64,000 nt of DNA from Bradysia coprophila. Lineage: Eukaryota > Arthropoda > Insecta > Diptera > Sciaridae. Numbering within the stretch: position 1 is the stretch's first letter; every line of letters begins with the position of its first letter. Positions 32,295-41,288 of this stretch are shown here, piece after piece. The position numbers and the translations under genes are program-made. A model generated the notes under the pieces. It was not told the origin of the DNA. It was given only the letters and a program-made list of their open reading frames with translations, and did not search any database. The stretch spans positions 3,782,001 through 3,846,000 of the forward strand of contig NC_050735.1 in assembly GCF_014529535.1 (NCBI RefSeq). The letters are read 5' to 3'.

Positions 32295-33145
32295 ATAACA
32301 ATAGTTTTTACATGACACTGTTGTCAAACAGCTCAATGAATTATTATCCTGAGAATAAGACCAGTACATTTACAGTGCAATTACCACGGTACATGTATCT
32401 GGATGGCAATTGGGAGGTTGCTATGACCGAAATACAATACCCATACACTTTTATGAATGTTGAAGACGGCGAAAACGAAATTATGCTAGAGACCTATGAG
32501 ATAACTGAAGAGGTACTCAATTGGCATTTGGATAAGTCACATGATAAGCCCCCGGCACCGCTAAAGTCACCTATCATGATCAACACAGATATTTTACCAG
32601 GGTACTATACTGATATAAAAGATGTCATTACCGCTATAAATTCGAAGATCGACCAGAAAACACAACAGAAAACATTCTTTGAATTCAATTCATGGGCCAA
32701 CAAAGTAGGAGCCGGTAATGATATTGTAGAGATAGGACGGAAGTGGATCGAGAGCTGTAAACTCAGTACACGCTTAGGTTTACAGTTGGGGTATCCACCC
32801 CAATTCAAAATACGTGGTGGTGCTTTTGCACCACATGTTGCAAACAATAACACAATCATGCCAGAGAAAATGTTAATTTACTGTGACATTCTGGAACCAC
32901 AAATTATTGGTGATAGTTGGGGAAAAGTTTTGGGTATAATCAGTACTAACTCAGGCATTCAGCGCCCATATTTTGGCCAGTCTTGCAACACTATGTTTAG
33001 TCTACCTCAATACATATCTGTGCAGTCGCAGAACTTTGAGTCCATCAAAATAGATATAAGGGATATCGAAGGGCGACTCATGCCATTCCAATACGGTACG
33101 CTGAGCGTGAAACTACATTTCAGGAGAAACAGCTACAAATATTAA
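32291..33145 (+). CDS. Minor capsid (penton-like) protein
   Basis: 284 residues; the ATG at 32291 overlaps the integrase stop as ATGA. The N-terminus (FYMTLLSNSSMNYYPENKTS, then VQLPRYMYLDGNWEVAMTEI) is the typical opening of the Polinton single-jelly-roll minor capsid protein, which by family knowledge forms the vertices. The rest is beta-rich with no membrane segments or signal peptide. It lies directly upstream of the pVI/pX-like and major capsid genes with almost no spacing, as in a late structural block. No lesions. Confidence 0.85.
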   Translation: MNNNSFYMTLLSNSSMNYYPENKTSTFTVQLPRYMYLDGNWEVAMTEIQYPYTFMNVEDGENEIMLETYEITEEVLNWHLDKSHDKPPAPLKSPIMINTDILPGYYTDIKDVITAINSKIDQKTQQKTFFEFNSWANKVGAGNDIVEIGRKWIESCKLSTRLGLQLGYPPQFKIRGGAFAPHVANNNTIMPEKMLIYCDILEPQIIGDSWGKVLGIISTNSGIQRPYFGQSCNTMFSLPQYISVQSQNFESIKIDIRDIEGRLMPFQYGTLSVKLHFRRNSYKY

Positions 33146-33146
33146 C

Positions 33147-33647
33147 ATGGCAGAGCTTGAAGCACTCACCCATTACTATATTACACAGGCAGGGTCTGGA
33201 AATTCTTTCTATAGTGGACCCATATATCAACGTGGTCACGGTTCTATACAGAGAGGTGGTGGCATTGGTTCATTCCTAGGAGGACTATTCAGAAGAGTTT
33301 TACCAATTTTGAAAAAAGGGACCACAGCGGTGGGTCGTGAAGTGATCAACAGTGGCTCTAATTTTCTGAACGATATCGTTAACAATGTCAATCCGCGTAC
33401 GGCCTTCAATAATAGATCCAAAGAAGCTGTAACCAATTTGACTCATAAAATGATGTACGGAGAAGGATATAAACGGATGCCATCTAATAGGAAACGCCAT
33501 ACGAGTACAGTTATCCAGTCGAGTAACATTAAACGCAGAAAAACAGTGCAAAATAAGAAACCGAAGCCGAGCAAACCAACGGTGAAGAAAACAAACAACA
33601 AGAAAAAGAAAATTACCAAAAGAAAACTCAAAGATATTTTTCACTAA
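33147..33647 (+). CDS. pVI/pX-like basic virion protein
   Basis: 166 residues, starting one base after the stop of the minor capsid gene. The first third contains a glycine-rich amphipathic segment (GGGIGSFLGGLFRRVLPILKK) typical of membrane-active minor proteins such as adenovirus pVI and their Polinton counterparts. The last 60 residues are extremely lysine/arginine-rich (KPKPSKP, NKKKKITKRK) and resemble a DNA-binding core protein. GSGNSFYSG and GGG near the start could be protease cleavage sites; this is inference. Confidence 0.75.
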   Translation: MAELEALTHYYITQAGSGNSFYSGPIYQRGHGSIQRGGGIGSFLGGLFRRVLPILKKGTTAVGREVINSGSNFLNDIVNNVNPRTAFNNRSKEAVTNLTHKMMYGEGYKRMPSNRKRHTSTVIQSSNIKRRKTVQNKKPKPSKPTVKKTNNKKKKITKRKLKDIFH

Positions 33648-33657
33648 ATAATCTACA

Positions 33658-34986
33658 ATGGCACATATAAATAAAGTAGTTGAGCTGAACTCTAAATCTG
33701 AGTTGGACCTTTTCGCTACCGTTCCTATACAGACAGCTATTGAGAGCGGTGCTCTACAGACCTATAGACCCATAACTTCGATCTCTAACAATGGACCGAT
33801 TGAATTTGTGGTCAGTGGTAGCTGCGCTGACGAATATCTGGATCTGGCTCGTGTTTACATACACGTACAGGCAAAAATAACTGTACCCCCTCAGCCGATA
33901 CCACCTGGTGGTGTAGCTGCACCAGCACCACCAGTAGTGGGTCCTGTTAACAATTGGTTACACTCAATGTTTTCACAAGTAGATGTCAGCCTCAACCAGA
34001 AATGTGTTACACCACCCACAAATTGTTACCCGTACAGAGCATACCTACAAAATTTACTTAATTACTCGGAGATTTCCAAAAACACTCATCTAACTTCTGG
34101 TCTGTTTTATTCCGATACTCATGGACACATGGAGAGTACAAACAATGACAATGAAGGTTTTACAAAACGTCGCTCACATACTATTGACAATAGAATTGTC
34201 GACCTTTACGGGCCACTTCACTGCGATTTATTTAACGTTGACAAATTACTACTGAGCGGTGTCGAAATGACTGTCAAACTACAAAGATCTAAGGATGCCT
34301 TTCATCTAATGGGAGTACCAAATTCTGGAGCCACATTTGAAATTATTGAAGCAGAGTTACATGTTCGTAAAGTTAAGCTGAATTCGAATTTTGTTATGGC
34401 ACATAACAGAGTCTTGGAAGTTGCCACAGCGAAATACCCTATTACTAGGGTCGATGTCAAGGCGATCACGATTCCAACAGGTTCACAGACTAAAACAATG
34501 GATAATTTATACCTCGGAGTACTTCCACAGAGATGTATCATTGGTTTCGTTGAAACAGCTGCCTTTAACGGGCAGATCACATCAAATCCATTCAATTTTA
34601 GGCACTATGACATGACACAGATTTGTGTGTTTCTGGACAGCCTGGCTATTCCATCTAAGCCGATTGTCTGCGATTTTGCTAATCACCAATACATAAGGGC
34701 CTACAATTCGTTGTTTGAAGGATGCAATATTAACTACGCTGACTTTGGTAATGGCATCAGTCGGGAGGCATATGCGGCCGGATATACATTGATAGCCGTT
34801 GATCTAACTCCAGACTTGAGCGCATCAGAACCGCATAATTCAATGTCGAAAACTGGATCTTTACGTATTGAAGTACGTTTTAACGAGGCTCTTACCCAAT
34901 CTGTGACCGCCGTAATATTCTCAGAGTTTTCGTCAACCATAGAAATAGATAAAAACCGTAACGTGGTCACCGATTACAGCAGTTGA
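33658..34986 (+). CDS. Major capsid protein (double jelly-roll)
   Basis: 442 residues. Recognised from the Polinton/adintovirus hexon-type signature: LDLFATVPIQTAIESG at the start, then GPIEFVVSGS, VGPVNNWLHSMFSQVDVSLN, YPYRAYLQNLLNY and the C-terminal GSLRIEVRFNEALTQSVTAVIF. By family knowledge it forms the icosahedral shell as trimers with two jelly-roll folds per subunit. A proline/glycine/alanine-rich loop lies around residue 80-100. The frame is intact and near the usual family size. It is followed immediately by the protease gene. Confidence 0.92.
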   Translation: MAHINKVVELNSKSELDLFATVPIQTAIESGALQTYRPITSISNNGPIEFVVSGSCADEYLDLARVYIHVQAKITVPPQPIPPGGVAAPAPPVVGPVNNWLHSMFSQVDVSLNQKCVTPPTNCYPYRAYLQNLLNYSEISKNTHLTSGLFYSDTHGHMESTNNDNEGFTKRRSHTIDNRIVDLYGPLHCDLFNVDKLLLSGVEMTVKLQRSKDAFHLMGVPNSGATFEIIEAELHVRKVKLNSNFVMAHNRVLEVATAKYPITRVDVKAITIPTGSQTKTMDNLYLGVLPQRCIIGFVETAAFNGQITSNPFNFRHYDMTQICVFLDSLAIPSKPIVCDFANHQYIRAYNSLFEGCNINYADFGNGISREAYAAGYTLIAVDLTPDLSASEPHNSMSKTGSLRIEVRFNEALTQSVTAVIFSEFSSTIEIDKNRNVVTDYSS

Positions 34987-35003
34987 ACAATACTCCTCTA
35001 ACA

Positions 35004-35474
35004 ATGAATACATTGCATTTGCAAGAATTCTTCCACAATTTAAATTTACATCATACAAAAGTTGTTGTATGTGCTATAGACGAACTACCACGGCCCAAAT
35101 TGAGAGTAAAACGCAAACGATACGAAAACTTTGCTTTCGTAATAAATTTATCAAAAAAATCGGAATTCGGGAGTCATTGGGTTAGTGTTTTCATCACACG
35201 AAATCGCCATGGGTATTACATGGATTCTTACGGCTTCAAACCGAGAAGCTGGCAACTGTTGACATTTATCCAAGAGAACTGTAAACAAGTCACCTATTGC
35301 ACACATCATTTACAGCAGTTAACCAGCAATGTATGTGGGATGTACGCTGCCTGTTTCATTGCACACATGGCTAATGGACATACCTTTGATAGTTTTACTG
35401 CTAAGTTTTCCAAAAATTTACTGATCAATGATTATGTAATTGTTAAGCTCTTCAATTACTTTCTAAGTTTTTAG
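35004..35474 (+). CDS. Adenain-type cysteine protease (C48/C5-like)
   Basis: 156 residues from the ATG at 35004 (the frame opens at 34983 with TTG). By family knowledge it processes capsid proteins during maturation. The catalytic triad is visible in order: His in GSHWVSV (about residue 57), Asp in YMDSYG (about 73) and Cys in SNVCGMYAACF (about 110), with an HLQQLTSN segment before the Cys that would carry the oxyanion Gln. Short, as in other Polinton and adenovirus-like proteases. Last rightward gene; AATAAAG at about 35501 is the likely polyadenylation signal for the structural block. Confidence 0.92.
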   Translation: MNTLHLQEFFHNLNLHHTKVVVCAIDELPRPKLRVKRKRYENFAFVINLSKKSEFGSHWVSVFITRNRHGYYMDSYGFKPRSWQLLTFIQENCKQVTYCTHHLQQLTSNVCGMYAACFIAHMANGHTFDSFTAKFSKNLLINDYVIVKLFNYFLSF

Positions 35475-35964
35475 ATTATACAAGTATTTCTGAACTCAAT
35501 AAAGAATAATTTTGTCGACAAAACAAAGTTTTTTATATTTACCCATACCCTTCAAGAAGAAAATTCAAACGTAGATTTTGAATTTGATTTTTACACACTG
35601 TCATCTATTATCTACCACCCGTATTTTTACTATACCATCTATTACATGACAGTAGAGTCACACTGACCTACACCGAGTCCTTTTTATACAGAAAATATCA
35701 CCAAAAAATGTGAGAAAAACCAACATTCAAATGGTTCTATTCCACATGCAATTTTTTCTTCTAAGACACATCTGAGAATATGCACCGACTTTAAAAGAAA
35801 AACATTCTCTCAACTACATATTCAATACGAAGGACATCGAAGAAACACTGCTTATACATACCAATTGGTTAAAAACAGATGAGAAGACCTGTATGTAAAT
35901 TTCTAGAATATAGACAATCAAATTTTTATTTAAAATCACTTTATTTGGAGGAAATTCATTTAAG
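35475..35964. repeat. Non-coding segment with a degenerate internal copy of the TIR
   Basis: From about 35678 to 35862 the sequence aligns with the right TIR at about 36762-36950 in the same orientation. It shares GAGTCCTTTTTATACAGAAA, TATCACCAAAAA, ACACATCTGAGAATATGCACCGAC and AAGAAACACTG-like blocks, at roughly 80% identity. It includes the TIR's TATA box. The first 150 bp hold the end of the structural block and no gene. Confidence 0.8.
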
Positions 35965-36706
35965 TTATTTAAGGTGAAGAAAAACATGCATTACACCAAT
36001 GTTTTGTTTGAAGCTGGATTTTTTTTTGTAAATTTCAGCCACAATGTTGATGATAAAAGTTATTGGACCGCGGCGATACGCTGTCAGTACACAATCACAA
36101 TCGTACACCCAAAACTCATCAAAACCAAATATAAAATCATATGGACAATGATCTATGTTTTCAGGATCCTTATATTTAGACATATCATACAAATTTTCGA
36201 GTTTTTCGCACAGTTCGGGATCATAGGAATCTAAAATGTCCAAAAGGCGTTCCACCACTATTTTCAATTCCATTCGTCTCCAGTTCTTGTTGAAATTGGT
36301 TGTTACTTCATCGTACGAACAATATGATTGTACTTGCTCTACAATACACTGAACTGGATAATATGCATTGACGATTTCACAGACAATCTCTCTTGGGTAT
36401 CCGAAAATAATACGTGTACAGTAACATCTAAAATTACCACGGTTGTCGTCAAAATGACCGGCAACTGGTACACCATATTGCTTCGAATCTGCAAGAAAAT
36501 CTGTCCATCTTTCTTTGATGGCCATGTTATTTCCTTCTGTACAATGACTTTTCACCCCGCTCCTCTAACAAATCTTCGAATTTTTTCAGTAGATTTTCAA
36601 TAGTTGTTTCATAGTTTATTGTTCTCCAGTTTTTCTCCACATATTGTATTATTTCCACACGTTCAACATCAACAAGCACTTCACCTACACACGTGATATT
36701 ATCCAT
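35965..36706 (-). pseudogene. Right-end accessory gene, CxC family member 3, frameshifted
   Basis: Leftward gene next to the right TIR. An ATG at 36706 opens a frame of about 58 codons starting MDNITCVGEV. It ends in a stop near 36531, while a different frame, entered near a CCCC run at about 36548-36555, continues for 190 residues to 35965. The second frame has its own ATG (36525). The larger part is cysteine-rich and has DCDC followed by AYRRGPITFIINIVAEI, the same CxC-plus-helix arrangement as 26225-26602 and 28600-29157. The TIR TATA (36764-36773) sits about 60 bp upstream of 36706. Either a one-base indel has broken the gene, or translation starts at 36525 and the upstream frame is a leader peptide. 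Function unknown. Confidence 0.6.
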
Positions 36707-36721
36707 TTTGGGCTATCGCAG

Positions 36722-37371
36722 CTCTCTCCAGAAATAGACTGTGCTGTTCGTTCAGCACTGAGTCCTTTTTATACAGAAAATATCACCAAAAATGTGAGAA
36801 AAAATCAACGTTCACACGGATCTATCCCACAGACAATTTTTCCTTCTAGGAACACATCTGAGAATGTACACCGACTTAAAAAGAAAAAAACCGATATTCT
36901 CACAAACTATTCAACACAAAGGACTTAAAAGAAACACCGTTTATACACGGAGTATATGTGCGTATAGTTCAGCGCATAGTCTTTGCAAAGGATATACACC
37001 GCCTATAGTAAAAGGTACTGTGACTATACCGCCTATAATAAGTGAAAATAACACAAAAGGATATGCGCCGCGTATATAAAGTGATACAAAGAAAAGTTGC
37101 CGCTTATATAAAGTAATTAATGTGTGATAAAAAGCGGCAATCTCTTTATATAATGTTGTGATATAAAGTGAAATTTACCGCTTATATAAGGCGGCGATAT
37201 AAAGAAAATTTGATGCTTATATAAAGTAATTAATGTACAATAAAAAGCGGTTATATAAAAGGGAATTTACCGCTTATATAAACCAATAAAGTAATTAATG
37301 ACCAATAAAAGGCGGCAACCCTTTAATTAAAAGTTTGACAGTTCAGCCCATAACTCCCATGGTACTCTTCT
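36722..37371 (-). repeat. Right terminal inverted repeat, 650 bp
   Basis: Reverse complement of 20783-21432. Ends TCTTCT at 37371 directly before the target duplication. Its inward TATA (36764-36773, minus strand) is suitably placed for the leftward gene starting at 36706. Confidence 0.95.
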
Positions 37372-37377
37372 GAGGGA
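37372..37377. repeat. Target-site duplication, right copy (GAGGGA)
   Basis: Second copy of the 6-bp duplication at 20777-20782. Confidence 0.9.
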
Positions 37378-37850
37378 GACGTTTGGGGCTGTTTTCAAAG
37401 AAAAGCATCCGATATCCTACGGCTGAATCCTAAAAAAATGGTCTTGAAGGTCTTATCGGCTAAGCTGTGGGAGGCCGTTTTCGAAAATAGGCCTTGCAGG
37501 TCTTGTCGACTGACTTCTGGGAGACCGTTTTCGAAAATAGGCCTTGTAGGTCTTGTCGACTGACTCCTGGGAGACCGTTTTCGACAATTGGCCTTGTAAT
37601 TGATGTTGACTGACCTCTGGGAAGCTGTTTTCAAAAATTGGCCTCGTAGGTCTAGTAGACTTATTCCTGAGAAGCCGTTTTTGGAAAATGGCCTCCGACG
37701 TCCTGCCAGCAGACCCCTGGGAGGCCACTTTTGAAAAATGTCCTCCGACGTCCTGCCGGCAGACCCTTGGGAGGCCACTTTTGAAAAATGGCCTCCGATG
37801 TCCTGCCGGCAGACCCCTGCCAGGCCACTTTTGAGGCCTGCGGACAAACA
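37378..37850. repeat. Tandem repeat, 50-bp period
   Basis: The block GGGAGACCGTTTTCGAAAAT (and variants with GCCACTTTTGAAAAATGG) recurs at 37473, 37523, 37573, 37623, 37673, 37723, 37773 and 37823: an exact 50-bp spacing over eight units, with more degenerate sequence before. Two sub-types are grouped left and right, suggesting local spread of variants. It directly borders the Polinton insertion. Open frames on the minus strand here are by-products of the repeat. Confidence 0.9.
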
Positions 37851-37934
37851 AACTCAAAAAATATTTTTTGGACCAGGCCCAGACACATAATAGATAATCG
37901 ATATTAGAAAATATATATCTGATAGATAATAGAT

Positions 37935-37972
37935 AAATATATGGATAGATAGATAGATAGATAGATAGATAT

Positions 37973-38043
<71 letters not shown>
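37935..38043. repeat. GATA microsatellite
   Basis: About 27 units of (TAGA)n with one ATATAG interruption near 37970, surrounded by degenerate GATA-rich sequence to about 38120. Confidence 0.95.
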
Positions 38044-38047
<4 letters not shown>

Positions 38048-38254
38048 GATAGTTAGTCGTACGATAGGTAATAGTTAGATAGATAGATACATAATACATA
38101 AACAGGTAGTAGATAGATTGTATTGATAGTATAATGTTGGGCTGCGGACAAACAAACGCAATTTTTTTTTGAAGACCCGTTTCTCTATCGAGAAACGGGA
38201 ATTATCATTAAGGAACCTACTGATAATTTTACCTACTTTACAATGAGAAAAGTT

Positions 38255-38330
38255 AACTTTTAGAGAGGTAGCCCAGCTTTTATACGAGTGTAAACGTTCT
38301 CGTATAAATGGTCCTTATCAACTACACTAT
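38255..38330. repeat. Repeat E, copy without insertion F
   Basis: Reverse complement of about 20000-20066 and, after the insertion point, of about 20429-20445 (TTCTCATTG). This copy therefore shows the uninterrupted state of the repeat that carries element F at 20068-20428. Confidence 0.7.
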
Positions 38331-38450
38331 ACGTGGATTGGTGAGCTATGATATGAATCGGTCGGTAGGGAAAGTAAACGGTCGAGAAGGAAAGTAACGG
38401 TTAGGAAGGAATGCACCAACACACTCTCACTATTACAGAAATAGTTATTT

Positions 38451-38906
38451 ACGTATCTGTTGTGGACGGTATATTTTAGGCAATTTCGCGAGTTGTAGCC
38501 CGAACGAAGTGAGGGCGACTAGCGAAAGTGCCTAAAATAAACCGTCCACAACAGATGCGTATACAACTTTTCATGCCGAGGGCCCAAATTACGAGAAAAA
38601 TTCCGTAATTTTTGCCCAAGGCATGAAAAATATCTTTCAAAATACCCCAATACATGTGTGTTTTCGCTTGGGCTCCATCCGCGCGTGCACATACATCTTG
38701 TGTGTATTGGGGTATCTTGAAATATACTATTTCATGCTTCGGGCCGAAAATGATCGCAATTTTGGTATTTTTGTCGGATTTTTGACACTTTACATATGTA
38801 CGTGTCCTGTCTTGGACGATTAATTTAAGACATTTTCGCTTAAATCCCTCACTTTATTCGTGCTACAACTCGCGAAATTGCCTAAAATCAATCGTCCAAC
38901 ACATAA
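38451..38906. repeat. Cluster of foldback elements (family G and others)
   Basis: Four hairpins in 456 bp. 38451-38560 is a 110-bp palindrome with TCTGTTGTGGACGGT and TTTTAGGCAATTTCGC arms. 38572-38626 pairs CATGCC with GGCATG around a short AAATTACG stem. 38636-38745 pairs AAATACCCCAATACA with TGTATTGGGGTAT. 38807-38906 is a second, degenerate family G copy (TTGGACGATT...AATCGTCCAA). A third family G copy is at 58497-58590. Confidence 0.75.
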
Positions 38907-39313
38907 CTATATTTCAAATAGCATCGATTGCCCTATATCGTCAATCGATACATCGACAAAAACATAAAATTTCTATTTTAGAATAATTATCAGCTTGCGT
39001 TGTTAATTACAAAGTATAATGCAAAGAAAAAATATGTACAAAGGCGACATCAATGCAACGTTTGTTCGTATTACGTATATAACGGTGCAATAACAACACG
39101 TGGAAGTAAGAAACATTATCAAAGCCATAACCGTAACTGTTGCAACGATTCCCATGCCTGGTTTGTAATTTGTAAGTATCGGAAAGAAGAATATGTTCAT
39201 GAACTCTGCCACGTCAGTAAAGGACGAAAGGACATTATGTAGAAAAACTGAGTTTCAGCCACATCAGTTTAGTATTTCTTCAACTTTCAAACGAGTCAGA
39301 CTACTGCTAAAAG

Positions 39314-40661
39314 ATGCATTCCACTAAGACTCACAAAGTGATCAATCTGATGATTTCATTCTTCTATCATATTGGCTTTTGGCATCGTGGAGCTAATCCT
39401 ACCGTCAATGAATTGAAAGCCAAGTTTTTCTACTGCATCTATCATGCACTGTTCCTTCTATCATTGGTAGTTGGAGCAATAACAACCGAAAACGTGGATA
39501 AGAAAATATTCTTATCGGAAGTTGCAATCGCAATCGTGGTGTTGTTAATCAAACTTTGCCTTTTAATCTGGAAACAAAGCCAAATTCTCGTTTTGTTGAA
39601 TCGATTTTGCGTTTTTTCGATACGGGATGATGACGACGCCTCATATTTCAACGAAAAATTAGGAAGATTTATGAAATTTGTGACTGGGTTCTTAATCACA
39701 GCTCTATTTGTTGGCTTTTCAGAGTCTGTAGTCTTATCGTTCGTTGGAAGTGAGAAAAGTTTATTTTTGGAAATTGCATTTCCATTGGATTGGAAACACA
39801 ACGACATTGCATTCTGCATCACAACATTTTTCATTTTCACTGAAGTTTTTCTGGCCATAATCGCTGTCCTTTTCTCGATATTAATTTGGTATTTGCTTTT
39901 GATATGTTCTTTGCGACATGATGTGCTAGGAAGTGAGTTAAGAAAACTTGGACATGAGCAAATCGCCGAGAAGGCAAATAAAAAGATATTGGAAAAGCGA
40001 ATGCAGTATAGTTTCTTTGAAGGCTTAAAATCCTCAATCAAGACTCATCTGCACCTAAGGGAGTATGTAGTACTCATGTTTAATGTGTTTCTAGGTTTAA
40101 AAATTTAAACTTTTCTCAGATTGACCAACGAATTGGAATCCTTTTTCTCAAAACTATTTCTTACTCAATTTGGTACCAGCGGTCTGTGCATCTGTGGATC
40201 GATCTATTGTCTCGCATTTGTAAGTGAATGGAGAGCTGATGAATTTCAGTCCTAACGGTTTTTATTCGCTTGTGTCCTCGTAGAATGTCGGTGATAATTT
40301 ATTAGAACGACTTACGTATCTATTACTGCTTTTATATTTCATTTCCGAACTATTTATGATCACGTATTTTGGGAATGAAATAATGCTGTCCAGCAATCGT
40401 CTGTCGTATAGTTTATTTCAATCGAACTGGGTCGATCAACCACATTCAACCAAAAAGTGCATCATCATTTTTGGTGAATATTTGAAGCAACCGCAGGAGT
40501 TGATAGTGGGCAGGCTGTACCCATTGACTTTGGAGACATTTACTAGGGTCGGTGTTTTTGAGCTCAATGCGCTGTCGTTTATCATTTTCATTGAAGCTTC
40601 ATTTCAGATTTTGAATTCTGCTTACAGCATGTTCAACATCTTAAAATCATTTCAACAGTGA
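39314..40661 (+). CDS. Insect odorant receptor (7tm_6 family)
   Basis: Four coding exons fit: 39314-40062, 40120-40219, 40284-40547 and 40608-40661. Introns of 57, 64 and 60 bp give 388 residues, the usual size. It is a ligand-gated cation channel subunit of the insect OR family, with seven membrane helices and an intracellular N-terminus, normally paired with Orco in olfactory neurons. Evidence: several hydrophobic helices (FYCIYHALFLLSLVVGAI; LSEVAIAIVVLLIKLCLLIW; FFIFTEVFLAIIAVLFSILIWYLLLI) and the family's C-terminal block: a TYFGNEI segment, SNWVDQP, then LYPLTLETFTR and the helix ILNSAYSMFNIL. The last intron is 60 bp, a multiple of three, and has no stop in frame, so its retention would add 20 residues. 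The ligand cannot be inferred. Confidence 0.88.
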
Positions 40662-40951
40662 AACTGTTATACGACAAAGTAAATTCGTCGACATGCTTAT
40701 TGGAGTAAAAATGATTATATTTTAATTAAAATTGTTGTTGTTAATTATTATAATAAGTAACATTAAGTCCCGTCAAAAGCTGGATCTAGTTATGTTGTTA
40801 GAATAGTCATGTTGGAGTAGGAATGTTTATTTTTGAATAAAATTATTCTTAGTTAATGTAAAAAAGATGTTTTTTCATCCATTTTTGGCAAGCTCGAATG
40901 AAGAGATCGAACTTTTTCCTTCATAGACCGCATCCAATCTCTAAAAATGCA

Positions 40952-41288
40952 TTTGTGCCACCGAGAATTGAAATACGACTCTTTTCAGCGCTCATTTTAG
41001 TGTTGTAAAGTGACATATTTCAGCACCCGTTTGATGTGATATTACAACACTCAAAGCAGTGTTGATATGGAATTTGTATGAGTTGTTACAGCATTCGATC
41101 AAATTTGAAGAGTGATTGTTTACAATGAAAATTATGATTGTGCTCTTGTCTATTTCAATGCTCGGTTGGCACAAAGCATGATGTGTTACACGTATTGTGA
41201 TGAGATTTTTTCAGCACACGACCCAATTTTGGGGGTCTAGTGCTGAAAAAATCAACATTACAATACTTGTAACACAACATACTATTAT
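40952..41288. mobile_element. Composite foldback insertion F, copy 2
   Basis: Same two-part structure as 20068-20428: inverted ends TTTGTGCCACCGAGAATTGA and CTCGGTTGGCACAAA (40952-41175), then a hairpin with TGTTACACGTATTGT and GATTTTTTCAGCAC arms (41176-41288). It lies just downstream of the odorant receptor gene. Confidence 0.75.

Larger units (their letters stand above)
20783..37371. mobile_element. Polinton/Maverick element, complete, 16,589 bp
   Basis: Recognised from the combination of 650-bp terminal inverted repeats starting AG, a 6-bp GAGGGA duplication, and the full core gene set: protein-primed DNA polymerase B, chromodomain integrase, FtsK/A32-type packaging ATPase, adenain-type protease, double-jelly-roll major capsid and penton-like minor capsid proteins. 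Right of the polymerase, genes fall into a leftward accessory cluster (26225-29157) and a rightward structural cluster (29355-35474) read from a shared divergent promoter region. One more leftward gene starts next to the right TIR. The identical length and apparent identity of the TIRs and the unbroken large frames suggest a recent insertion. Two small genes carry single lesions (30710 and about 36548). Polintons are self-synthesising transposons; the capsid genes suggest they can also make particles. Confidence 0.97.

Noticed and set aside
34302..34970. Minus-strand frames opposite the major capsid gene
   Set aside because: Shadow frames of a strongly supported coding region.
37395..37888. 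Three overlapping minus-strand open frames of 75-150 codons
   Set aside because: They lie wholly in the 50-bp satellite; because 50 is not a multiple of three, the same repeat is read in rotating frames. They are by-products of a stop-poor repeat.
38854..39242. 80-codon cysteine-containing frame before the odorant receptor
   Set aside because: Overlaps foldback-rich DNA, no recognised zinc-finger spacing, no splice or promoter support.
39442..40041. 199-codon minus-strand open frame
   Set aside because: Antisense to exon 1 of the odorant receptor, no hydrophobic or domain pattern of its own, and the plus-strand gene has full family features.
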